DNA of 64,000 nt from Chitinophagales bacterium. GTDB taxonomy: Bacteria; Bacteroidota; Bacteroidia; Chitinophagales; Chitinophagaceae. Position numbers and translations under genes: made by a program. The first letter of the stretch is position 1; every line of letters starts with the position of its first letter. Shown here in pieces: positions 1 through 8,400 of this stretch. The stretch spans positions 1,364,001-1,428,000 of the forward strand of contig JACJXP010000001.1 in the NCBI GenBank assembly GCA_020636575.1, given 5' to 3'. Below the pieces are notes generated by a model, which did not search any database, was not told the origin of the DNA, and saw only the letters and a list, made by a program, of their open reading frames with translations.

Positions 1-555
1 ATTGCAGAGATCGACAGCGCTATGGTTAAAGGCGATCTGCCTAAGCTAACAGATATAGCTGCTTCTTTTGAAAGGATCGGGAACGCCGAAAAAAATCAAT
101 GGCTTCCTTTTTACTATGCAGCTTATTGTAAGGTTACGCAGGCCTTTATGAAGAATGAACCTGAACGGAATGACCCAATTGCAGATCAGGTCGATCAGCT
201 TTTAAACAAAGCCGATTCACTGGAAATGAAAAACAGCGAGGTTAGCCTTTTAAGGGCAATGAATGCCTCATTAAGAATGCTGGTGGATCCAATGCAACGT
301 TGGCAACAATATGGCCCCATTGTACAGCAGTATAGTAAGGATGCAATTGCACAGGATGCTACAAATCCACGACCATATTGGTTTAGTGGAGTTTCTTTAA
401 AGAATACACCAGAACAATTTGGCGGTGGTTGCGGAACTGCAAAACCGCAACTGGATAAGGCATTGGAATTATTTGAGTCATTTAAGCCGGCTAGTGAATT
501 ACATCCTAATTGGGGAAAAGAAACTTGTGAAAGGGAGGCAAAAGACTGTGAATAA
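1..555 (+). CDS. TPR-like hypothetical protein, 5'-truncated by window edge
   Basis: The frame is open to the first base of the window (codons for I-A-E-I-D-S-A precede the first Met at 22), so this is the C-terminal 184 residues of a longer gene. It is a helical, Lys/Glu/Ala-rich protein with conserved-looking stretches 'MLVDPMQRWQQYG', 'NPRPYW', 'NTPEQFGGG' and 'ASELHPNWG'. These resemble a Bacteroidota family of periplasmic tetratricopeptide-like proteins of about 220-240 residues that normally carry an N-terminal signal peptide, which would lie outside the window. Molecular function is unknown, and protein-protein interaction is the usual assumption for TPR folds. The next gene, a winged-helix regulator, starts 21 nt after its stop and is probably co-transcribed. 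Confidence 0.75.
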   Translation: MAEIDSAMVKGDLPKLTDIAASFERIGNAEKNQWLPFYYAAYCKVTQAFMKNEPERNDPIADQVDQLLNKADSLEMKNSEVSLLRAMNASLRMLVDPMQRWQQYGPIVQQYSKDAIAQDATNPRPYWFSGVSLKNTPEQFGGGCGTAKPQLDKALELFESFKPASELHPNWGKETCEREAKDCE

Positions 556-576
556 AATAGAATCAGTCGAAAAAAT

Positions 577-861
577 ATGTTTAAGGAGCTGAACCCAATA
601 TTACATTCACAACTGCGGCTTGCTGTAATGTCCGTTCTCAAAAATGAGCAGGAGGCTGATTTTAGTTTGCTGAAACAAAAAACTAATTCTACCGCTGGCA
701 ACCTGAGTGTGCAGATACAAAAATTAAAAGAGGCTGGATATATTGAAATAAAAAAGCAATTCAAGGACAACTATCCTCAAACTATTTGTAAGATCACCAG
801 GAATGGAATGACAGCATTTGAAAATTATGTATCAGCTCTCAAAGCGTACGTAAATGTTTAA
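577..861 (+). CDS. Winged-helix DNA-binding protein (HTH_34/MarR-like)
   Basis: A 94-residue single-domain transcriptional regulator. The whole chain matches the layout of the HTH_34 winged-helix family: an N-terminal helix 'LNPILHSQLRLAVMSVL', a helix-turn-helix around residues 25-55 containing 'ADFSLLKQKTNSTAGNLS', a recognition helix 'QIQKLKEAGYIEI', then a beta wing and 'KITRNGMTAFENYV'. Members of this family are small repressor-like proteins; the ligand and targets here are unknown. The gene follows the TPR-like gene by 21 nt and is followed immediately by a strong intrinsic terminator, so it closes that operon. The ATG at 577 has no Shine-Dalgarno sequence, as usual for the phylum. Confidence 0.85.
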   Translation: MFKELNPILHSQLRLAVMSVLKNEQEADFSLLKQKTNSTAGNLSVQIQKLKEAGYIEIKKQFKDNYPQTICKITRNGMTAFENYVSALKAYVNV

Positions 862-864
862 AAT

Positions 865-899
865 GGAGAAGGCCCTTTAGATAAAGGGCCTTTTTCTCC
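865..899. terminator. Intrinsic terminator, probably bidirectional
   Basis: The arms GGCCCTTTA (871-879) and TAAAGGGCC (882-890) form a nine-pair stem around a two-base GA interval, so the real loop is a little larger. The stem is followed by TTTTT, and flanking GGAGAA/TTCTCC complementarity extends the symmetry. It starts 4 nt after the stop of the winged-helix gene. Confidence 0.85.
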
Positions 900-953
900 G
901 TGGTACTTAAGTGTATGAAATTGTTGTTCCAGATCAGTACCCCTCAAATTATT

Positions 954-1079
954 TTATCGTCGTACAGGCTGTAACACCAGTGATGGCATTGCCTGTTGTT
1001 TTTTGCTTTTTGCAATTCTGTCAAAAATCTTTTTTAGTCTGTTAGTAGCTTCTTTTAGTTTGTTTTTTTGTGATTGCAT
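954..1079 (-). CDS. Possible 41-residue basic small protein
   Basis: Reading the minus strand, an ATG at 1079 opens a 41-codon frame ending in TAA at 954-956. The product is strongly basic and helical at its N terminus (Lys/Arg/Gln rich, beginning MQSQKNKLKEATNRLKK) and ends QPVRR. It starts 15 nt downstream of the stop of the secreted protein gene at 1095-1517 on the same strand, so it could be co-transcribed with it. The amphipathic pattern is suggestive, but a frame this short could be chance and I recognise no family. Confidence 0.3.
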   Translation of the reverse strand: MQSQKNKLKEATNRLKKIFDRIAKSKKQQAMPSLVLQPVRR

Positions 1080-1094
1080 AGGGTAGATTTAAGG

Positions 1095-1517
1095 TTAATG
1101 ATTATCGATATCCAGGTTGATGGTTTCAGAATATTTAATATTCCCGTTTTTTTCAATGATCTTGATCCGATAAATATGATGCTTGTTTACTTTCTCAAAA
1201 AATTGATAAGTACATTCATTATTATCTTCTGAACTGAATACGATCGCTGCGGGAACGAACTTTTTCCCATCGTAACTTTTTTGCACTTCAAATATGTCAG
1301 CAGAAAAATTTCCGGTCACAATCCAATCCAGGAAAACCTTGTTATCGGTAACATAAGCTTTTATCAATGCAATTTTCACTTCTTCATCTGTTGAAGAAGT
1401 GTTTTCTGATGGAAATATTAAGTTGCTGGAAAAATTAAGATCAACATCATTTGCTTTTGCATGCAAAGCATTCAATGTTAGTATGACGGATAAAAGCAGA
1501 ATTAGTTTTTGTTTCAT
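1095..1517 (-). CDS. Small secreted protein, stand-alone Fn3-like domain
   Basis: A 140-residue protein with a clear Sec signal peptide (MKQKLILLLSVILTLNALHA, cleavage after about residue 20). The mature part contains one beta-sandwich domain with the pattern 'VFLDWIVTG...FEVQKSYDGKKF...IYRIKIIEKNGNIKYSETI'. This is the same pattern as the linker domain just before the C-terminal sorting domain in many T9SS cargo proteins, including six in this window (W...ERS.DG..F...YYRLK..D..G...YS). Here the chain stops where the sorting domain would start, so it may stay in the periplasm or be a truncated cargo relative. Function unknown. It diverges from the ABC operon at 1800. Confidence 0.7.
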   Translation of the reverse strand: MKQKLILLLSVILTLNALHAKANDVDLNFSSNLIFPSENTSSTDEEVKIALIKAYVTDNKVFLDWIVTGNFSADIFEVQKSYDGKKFVPAAIVFSSEDNNECTYQFFEKVNKHHIYRIKIIEKNGNIKYSETINLDIDNH

Positions 1518-1799
1518 TTCCCGGGTTTTTAAACAGCAATAAAAGCTGGTTCAAAGTCCCACAGAAATATTGGATGGTTGCTCCGGTCATATATCCTTCC
1601 GGACGTCCGATATAGATCTGTACATGAGTAAAGGGAAATAAAATTCAGGCACGGATGTTTATCGTAGTTTTACGAGGGTATATGTGGTTTTCCGAATACA
1701 TAACAAACCTAATATTTGAGTGTTATAGATGCAAGTCTTTATTGAAAAATATTTTTATAAAAAATTTGAATTGTAGTTTCAGGTCTCATTATCAGTACT
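1518..1799. other. Intergenic region between divergent genes
   Basis: 282 nt separate the secreted protein gene from the ABC transporter operon and must hold both promoters. The last ~60 nt before 1800 are very AT-rich and contain AATTTG runs but no exact TAnnTTTG element. A perfect 10-bp palindrome CGGACGTCCG lies at 1600-1609, in the GC-richer middle of the spacer. No credible coding frame is seen. Confidence 0.5.
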
Positions 1800-2744
1800 A
1801 TGGGTGATGTTATAAAAGTCAGCAATCTGACAAAGAATTTTGGAAAAATAAAAGCAGTTACTGAATTGTCGTTTAATGTACGCCAAGGCCAGGTTTATGG
1901 GTTTTTAGGGCAAAATGGAGCAGGTAAATCTACGACGATGCGTATGCTGTTAACCTTGATACGGCCAGATTCTGGCGATATTGAAATATTTGGGCAAAAC
2001 CTCAATCGCCATAGAAAAAGTATTTTAAGAAATACAGGGGCCATAATTGAAAAACCTGATCTATACAAGTATTTATCAGGTATTGAGAATTTACGATTGT
2101 TTGCCACAATGAGCGGTGCAAGGGTTTCAGAAAAAAAACTAATGGAACAGCTTGAACAGGTTGGCCTTGCAGAGAGAGCACATAGCAAGGTAAAAACATA
2201 CTCACAAGGAATGAAGCAACGATTGGGTATCGCTACGGCGCTGGTGCATGATCCTGATCTTGTGATATTGGATGAACCCACCAATGGGCTGGACCCACAG
2301 GGGATTGCAGATATAAGAAAACTTATTCTGCATCTGGGTAGGGAGAAAAATAAAACATTACTTATATCTTCTCATTTACTTAGCGAAGTTGAACAGGTTG
2401 CTGATGCTATGTTAATTATTGACAAAGGAAAAAAACTGGTAGAAGGAAAGGTGGAAGATCTTTTTGACCCGTCAGAAACAATTTTAGAGTTAAGAATTGA
2501 AGAAGGATTAACTGGGCTGGAAAAAATTAAAAATTCATCACTTGACGCAATGATACAGGAGAGCAGAAATAATTCCATTTTTCTGAAAGTGCACCAAAAA
2601 GATGTAAAAGAGATCCTTGAAACTGTGCTAAAAATGGATATCGGGCTTATCTCTTTTAATACCAAACATTCATTAGAAGACTATTTCTTAAAACTAACTT
2701 CAGGTTACTCATATGCTGAAACTTCTTCGAATAGAACTTTTTAA
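1800..2744 (+). CDS. ABC transporter ATP-binding protein (BcrA/CcmA-like)
   Basis: A 314-residue ABC ATPase that energises an ABC-2 type membrane exporter in the inner membrane. The Walker A motif GQNGAGKST lies at about residues 37-45, the ABC signature YSQGMKQRLGIA near 134-145, and Walker B LVILDEPTNGLDP near 154-166 followed by the H-loop 'LLISSHLLSEVEQ'. The C-terminal ~90 residues form an accessory domain typical of bacitracin/lantibiotic-exporter-like ATPases. Its 3' end overlaps the permease gene by 32 nt, so the two are translationally linked. Substrate cannot be told from sequence. Confidence 0.93.
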   Translation: MGDVIKVSNLTKNFGKIKAVTELSFNVRQGQVYGFLGQNGAGKSTTMRMLLTLIRPDSGDIEIFGQNLNRHRKSILRNTGAIIEKPDLYKYLSGIENLRLFATMSGARVSEKKLMEQLEQVGLAERAHSKVKTYSQGMKQRLGIATALVHDPDLVILDEPTNGLDPQGIADIRKLILHLGREKNKTLLISSHLLSEVEQVADAMLIIDKGKKLVEGKVEDLFDPSETILELRIEEGLTGLEKIKNSSLDAMIQESRNNSIFLKVHQKDVKEILETVLKMDIGLISFNTKHSLEDYFLKLTSGYSYAETSSNRTF

Positions 2745-3603
2745 AATATTCAAAAGACCCCGGACCTATATTGCTTTTGGAGCTATAGCAGCGATAGTAA
2801 TTTTGATACAGGTAGCGCTAAAATATGATGGCAAATCGTATGTTGATCTGTTATTAAACAATCTTTCTGATTCATTTGAACTTTCTGATGAGTATAAAAA
2901 TAAGTTGTTGAATGGGTACCTGATCTGTTTTGTAATATTGAACACTTTACTGATACAGATGCCCTTGCTGGTGGCGTTGATCGCTGGTGATTCAATCGCC
3001 GGTGAAGCCAATATGGGAACATTAAGGCTTTCTATGAGCAGGCCTGTGAGTCGTACCCAATACATGACAGTTAAATTCCTGGCTTCAGTGATTTACACAT
3101 TGGCGCTATTAGTTTGGATGGCCATGTTAGCATTATTCGGGAGCATGCTGATCTTTGGTACAAATGATATGGTTGTATTCCGTTCGGATGGTATTGAACA
3201 GATGAGGCACTTTGATGTATTATGGCGATACTTTGCAGCATTTGGTTATGCAGCAGTAGCATTAACAACAGTAGCAGCATTGGCTTTTCTTCTCAGTGTT
3301 TTTGCAGAAAATTCGATTGGGCCTATCATCGCAACAATGAGCATTGTTATTGTGTTTACTATTCTTTCAGAAATGAACATCCCTTTGTATGACAATACAA
3401 TCAAACCCTATCTCTTTACTTCGCATATGGTGGCCTGGAAAGGTTTTTTCTATGTTAAGGCAGATGCCATGGGTACAACGATAAATGGAAGTATTGAGAA
3501 CCTGCCAGCAATTTTAAAAAGTTTAAGCATCCTTTTTATATACATTATCATCTTTTTTGGAACAGCTGTATGTGTTTTTAGAAAAAAAGATATTCTTACT
3601 TAA
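2713..3603 (+). CDS. ABC-2 type transporter permease
   Basis: A 296-residue polytopic membrane protein with about six hydrophobic segments: an N-terminal 'YIAFGAIAAIVILIQVAL', segments around residues 70-95, 120-150, 170-200 and 205-220, and a C-terminal 'ILFIYIIIFFGTAVCVF'. A conserved-type 'EANMGTLRLSMSRPVSR' lies after the second helix, typical of ABC-2 permeases in which a cytoplasmic loop couples to the ATPase. The ATG at 2713 lies inside the 3' end of the ATPase gene. It is the membrane partner of that ATPase, with a LolA-like protein encoded 13 nt downstream. Confidence 0.9.
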   Translation: MLKLLRIELFKIFKRPRTYIAFGAIAAIVILIQVALKYDGKSYVDLLLNNLSDSFELSDEYKNKLLNGYLICFVILNTLLIQMPLLVALIAGDSIAGEANMGTLRLSMSRPVSRTQYMTVKFLASVIYTLALLVWMAMLALFGSMLIFGTNDMVVFRSDGIEQMRHFDVLWRYFAAFGYAAVALTTVAALAFLLSVFAENSIGPIIATMSIVIVFTILSEMNIPLYDNTIKPYLFTSHMVAWKGFFYVKADAMGTTINGSIENLPAILKSLSILFIYIIIFFGTAVCVFRKKDILT

Positions 3604-3616
3604 ACAAAGTATTCGC

Positions 3617-4306
3617 ATGAAAAAAATAATGGTATTACTTCTGATTTTGGTTAGTATTAAGGGAATAAATGCACAAACCGCTGAGGAGCTGATCAACAGG
3701 GTAAGAATGAAGCTGGATAAAGTAAACGACTATGAAGCAAAAGGAAAAATGCGGACAAATGTGATCTTTATTAAAGCTCCTGTGGCAAATGTGAAAGTGT
3801 ATTTCAAAAAGCCAAACAAGCTCAGGATAAACAATGAAAACGGTATCTCGTTTATCCCCAAAGGTTCTGTAAATATCAACCTGAATAATATTTTCTTTAA
3901 TAGTGCGGCGTTTACGATTATTGACGGAGGTAAAGAAACCGGATCGGGAAACAGGATATTGAAGTTATTACCCGAGGATGAAGCGGCTGGTGTGGTTTTA
4001 TCTACTTTGTATATTGATGAAAAAAACGCTGTGATCAGAAAGGCAAAGATCACTACTAAAGAAAGTGGAACATATGAACTGGAGATGACCTATGGCCGGT
4101 ACATCAGTTATGGGTTGGCAGACAAATTTATTTTTTCCTTTAATACAAAAGAATACAAACTCCCTAAAGGCATTACATTCGATTACGATGATGGTACTAA
4201 AAAGGAGAACAGCTCTGACCAGTTAAAAAATAAAAAAGGCAGGGTAGAGCTGATCTATTCAGAGTACAAGATCAATAAGGGAGTGCCGGATGCTGTATTC
4301 GGATAG
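3617..4306 (+). CDS. LolA-like periplasmic/outer-membrane lipoprotein-sorting protein
   Basis: The start at 3617 is preferred over an in-frame ATG at 3557 because it gives a signal peptide directly (MKKIMVLLLILVSIKGINAQ, cleavage after about residue 19) and does not overlap the permease. The 229-residue protein begins 'TAEELINRVRMKLDKVNDYEAKGKM', followed by a beta-rich body, which resembles the LolA/LolB half-barrel fold that binds lipid or lipoprotein acyl chains. The downstream strand 'VVLSTLYIDEKNAVIRKAKITTKESGTYELEMTYG' fits the same fold. Its place 13 nt after an ABC permease suggests it receives or chaperones whatever the exporter handles. Similarity is by pattern only. Confidence 0.7.
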   Translation: MKKIMVLLLILVSIKGINAQTAEELINRVRMKLDKVNDYEAKGKMRTNVIFIKAPVANVKVYFKKPNKLRINNENGISFIPKGSVNINLNNIFFNSAAFTIIDGGKETGSGNRILKLLPEDEAAGVVLSTLYIDEKNAVIRKAKITTKESGTYELEMTYGRYISYGLADKFIFSFNTKEYKLPKGITFDYDDGTKKENSSDQLKNKKGRVELIYSEYKINKGVPDAVFG

Positions 4307-4307
4307 C

Positions 4308-5387
4308 CTATTCTTCAATGGCCTCATCCTTAGCATTGGCCAGTAAAGTATTGGTCATTTTTCGCAGCGGATTTTTTCTAACTTCTTCGTAACCATTTCT
4401 GCGATTATAGATATCAATACATTCAAATATAGCGGCTAAAAAAGAAGATGGGTCAGCTTTATCTTTTCCTGCTATATCAAATGCAACTCCATGATCAGGA
4501 GAGGTTCTGATAACGGGAAGACCTGCTGTATAATTTACACCTTCAAGCAGAGCAAGGGATTTAAAGGGAATTAACCCCTGGTCATGATACATCGCCAGCA
4601 CGGCATCAAATTTTTCATGGCCTCCTCTTGCAAAAAATGCATCTGCACTGTAAGGACCTACTGCAAGTATGTTTTTATTCTTTGCTTCTTTTATGGCTGG
4701 TTTGATGATATTCTCTTCTTCTGTGCCAATAAGCCCTTCATCACCAGCATGAGGGTTTAGTGCCAGCACGGCGATCCTTGGTTTATCAATTGAAAAATCT
4801 TTTTGGAGACTTTGGTTCAAAACAACCAGTTTGCTCAGGATCCTTTCTTTGGTTATTTGACTGGCTATTTCACTTACGGGTATATGTTCAGTAACCAATG
4901 CTACCCGGAAATTGCCTGCACACATCAGCATGACTACATCATTTGCTTCAAACATATTTTGGAGGTAGGGGGTATGCCCTGTAAAAGTAAATTCGGCTGA
5001 CTGAATATTCTTTTTGTGAATTGGCGCAGTTACCAAACCATGTATTTGCCCTTGCTTCAGCGCTGCTACTGCTGTTTGCAGAGATAGAGCGGCATATTTA
5101 CCACCCATCTCATTTAATATACCTGGCTGTACCGGAACCTCCTCTTCCCAGCAAGTGAAAATATTCACCTGTTTGGGATTGATACGGGAAAAATCCTTGG
5201 TCGTTTGATAATTAAAGTGAATATCCGGGAAAGATTTTCTGTAGAAATTAATGGCTTTGGCAGAGGCAAAGACCACCGGGGTACAATGCTCCAGCATCCG
5301 GTTATCAGAAAAAATTTTGATAATGAGTTCTATCCCAATTCCGTTTAAGTCGCCACAGGTTATTCCGATAATGGGTTTTGCTTGCAT
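4308..5387 (-). CDS. pdxA: 4-hydroxythreonine-4-phosphate dehydrogenase PdxA
   Basis: A cytoplasmic NAD(P)-dependent enzyme of the DXP-dependent pyridoxal-phosphate pathway; it oxidises 4-phosphohydroxy-L-threonine. At 359 residues it is slightly longer than the usual ~330. The three metal-binding histidines are visible: His138 in GHTPYLQNMF, His213 in NPHAGDEG and His268 in AMYHDQGLIPFK. The N terminus 'KPIIGITCGDLNGIGIELI' is the family signature, and 'TSPDHGVAFDIAGK' is also conserved. It converges on the LolA-like gene with only one base between the two stop codons. Confidence 0.95.
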   Translation of the reverse strand: MQAKPIIGITCGDLNGIGIELIIKIFSDNRMLEHCTPVVFASAKAINFYRKSFPDIHFNYQTTKDFSRINPKQVNIFTCWEEEVPVQPGILNEMGGKYAALSLQTAVAALKQGQIHGLVTAPIHKKNIQSAEFTFTGHTPYLQNMFEANDVVMLMCAGNFRVALVTEHIPVSEIASQITKERILSKLVVLNQSLQKDFSIDKPRIAVLALNPHAGDEGLIGTEEENIIKPAIKEAKNKNILAVGPYSADAFFARGGHEKFDAVLAMYHDQGLIPFKSLALLEGVNYTAGLPVIRTSPDHGVAFDIAGKDKADPSSFLAAIFECIDIYNRRNGYEEVRKNPLRKMTNTLLANAKDEAIEE

Positions 5388-5447
5388 TTCTTAATTGTTT
5401 TGTTGCTAAAGTATTGAAAAAAGAGGTAATCAAAAGTGATCTAAAAA

Positions 5448-5475
5448 CAAAGACCCGGGGAAAACCGGGTCTTTG
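5448..5475 (-). terminator. Intrinsic terminator of the 5498-9328 gene
   Basis: An 11-bp perfect stem, CAAAGACCCGG (5448-5458) with CCGGGTCTTTG (5465-5475), loop GGAAAA. On the minus strand it is followed by TTTTTAG, giving a U-tract for the cargo gene that ends 22 nt upstream. Confidence 0.88.
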
Positions 5476-5497
5476 AAAAATATTATTTGAAATAGCT

Positions 5498-8400
5498 CTA
5501 TTTCTTAAGTACGGTTTTAATTATTGAATGATTGTTTCGGGTAGCTTTTAGCAAGTAAACTCCGGAAGGTAAGGAATTTGTTCCGGTTAAACCTAAAGCG
5601 TTGGTTCCATTGTATACCTGGTAAGTTGCCAATCGTACAGTTTTTCCATTCATATCAACCAATTGAACATGGACCAATCCTTCTTCATTGGATTGAATTG
5701 AGAAATTCAGTTCATCGCCGAATGGGATTACTACTGTTCCAAATGTAAAGCCAGCAGCAGTTGTTTCTAACCGGATAGTTTTCGAGTATTTGATACTACC
5801 CGATGCAGATACTATTTTGATACGATAAAAGACCTTGTTAACTACACTGACAGGATCATTGTAAGAATAATGATTTTGTTCAGCAATCTCGCTGTTTTGC
5901 CCGGCTATAGTTGCAATATCTGTGAAACCAGAGCCATCATTGCTTCTTTGAAGAACATAATGAACAGGTTCGTCTTCATGAGAGGTTATCCAGCGTATTG
6001 TTGATCTGTTGTCGATGCCAAGTGTGCCAGAAATAGACAAGAGGTCAACTGCTAATGGCGGACCACAATCTGTAAGTATGCTAACTGTTATTGTTGTTGG
6101 ATCACTATAGGAGCATTCAGTCGTTCCCAGGTTCGAGTTAGTAGACGCAACAACCAAACGATACATATCTCCGGCATTGGCAGCAGTTGTATTGGAAGGA
6201 GGAATCGTATAGCTGGAAACGTATTCATAAAAACCTCCGACCAGGGTTGGTGAAGCTGTTCCGGTTGTGCCGCTTATATCTGTCCAGGTAGAACCCCCGT
6301 TGGTGCTAACCTGCCATTTATATTCCACATAGTCATTAAAATAAGATCTGACAGTATCTGTTATGGTAATGGCATTGGATTCACATATATTGGGGTTTGA
6401 ACTGGGTGAATAGATCATATCAGGAAAGCAGGTAGCTACTGCAATATCATCCATAACCCAGTCATTGCCACCACCACCTTGTGCATTATTCCTGATAGAG
6501 AATGAAGCACTCGTTTGAGAAGGACCTGTGCGAAATACAAATCCTTTTTTCACCCATCCCAAAGTATCAATGGTACCTGTGCTATAATAATCCAAACCAC
6601 CAAGTGAAAAGGTCAGATTTGGTAACACACCGGGGTATCCATTTGTAGGTGCAGTTGGCGTACCAGCAAACTGGGCTCCGGTAGAGTCGGCACCGCAGGT
6701 AGGACATATATTTCTTACCCAGGCAGAAAACTCATAATAAGTATTTGGACAGAGATTATTTATTGTCTGGGAATAAACTTCAGAAGCTACATAGTCAGCA
6801 TTTACCATCAGCATATACCCACTGTTGGTAGCAGTATCCGGTGGAGGATTACCCAAGGCATCATTTGTACCAGAATGATCTCCGTCAATATACCAGTGAC
6901 CATTATGCATACGGTTATTACAATTTAACTCATCTGTTATACTATAGAGTGAGGTACAAGAACCTGTTCTTGCAAATGTTGCATTTTTATTGGTGCGGGT
7001 ACGGGGGCTGATATTTTTAACAATTGCATACCGTCCATCTCCCACACTATTGTATGAGTTTACTTCGCTTAGAAAACTATAACCTGAGATAGGTATAGTC
7101 AGGTCGGCACCCCTGTTCTGTAATACACCTGAACCAAATGTTCCACCGGATTCTAATGCATTATTGATACCAATACTGTTACTACAAAGAGATAAAGGGT
7201 CAGAAATAAGGATCTTATATGAATTGCCCGATAGTGTTGTTTCAGAAGAACCATCATAGTAAATAAAAGAGGCAGGATTCAATGTTATTGTATCTCCTAC
7301 AGCTCCTGTTACTACTACCTGGTAGGCGGTTGCGAATAGAAGTGAACTTCCAAAAAGGGTAGGGCGATTGGTACGGGACATGGTACCAGAGGCCGATGCA
7401 AACTCCGTAGAGGTATTATTGACCGGAATTCCAGGATTACTGGTGCCGAATCCCAGGTTCATACGGATATTATACTGTCCTGCTGCGGGTGATGCAACAT
7501 AAGTAGCCGCATCATCTCCTGAAGCCAGTGTGTATTGTTTGTATGTTAAGCCTTCATTGGTTACAATTCTTATCCTGTCTGAAGCGCCTGTCAGCATTGC
7601 TGTATTTGTGGGCACATTGTCTACAAATCTTAACCGGGACATATTCGTGGTTGAATTATGCTGGATCGCCATACGGATTTCCAGTGTATCTCCGGGTTGT
7701 ACCACCCCACCATTAGTTTTCTTGGACAGGTTTACATAACTATTACCATAGCGGACAACCGGGGCAGCGGTACTGGTAACACAAATATTAAACCGGGCAT
7801 CTCCGGTTGGTGCAGGGCCTGTACTTGAATAGACCCGTACATAATACACATTTCCGGCTGTTAAGCTATTGCTTGTAGCAGTAGTAGAACCGCAGGCTAA
7901 AGACGTAAGAGAGCCACAGCTACCAGAAAAAATTTCTACCCCACGGGTTGCCAGGAAATTAGTGCCAAAGCTGCTGATAGTAACTGTAGCTGTATTATTG
8001 ATAGCGGTAAAGCGATACCAGATATCATATGCCAGAGAACCAGGACAGGAGCCACTCAATGGTTGAGAGGAAGCTGTAGCACCTGCCATGTTACCGGGCA
8101 CAGTCTGACAGGCATTGGCGACAGAAAGGTTATAGGCTCCGGTGCATTCATCATTATCGGGTGTTATCACCGGATCCTGAATACAAATATTAAAATTAGC
8201 ATTTGCAGAATTGGTTGGGGCAGTGCCGCCATCTGAATATACTCTTATATAGTAGGTAGTTCCGGGAACAAGGAAGTCAGTAGGTAATGTTGAACCTCCG
8301 CAAAAAAGTGAGGTAAAAGTACCACCACAATTATTTGAAAGCAGTTGCACAGATGCATTTGTAAACTCACTACCGATACTGCTTAAGCGAATGGTAGGAT

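Noticed and set aside
195..770. 191-residue antisense frame over the first two genes
   Set aside because: Covers two genes with clear families on the plus strand; the product is Ser/Phe/Cys-rich noise.
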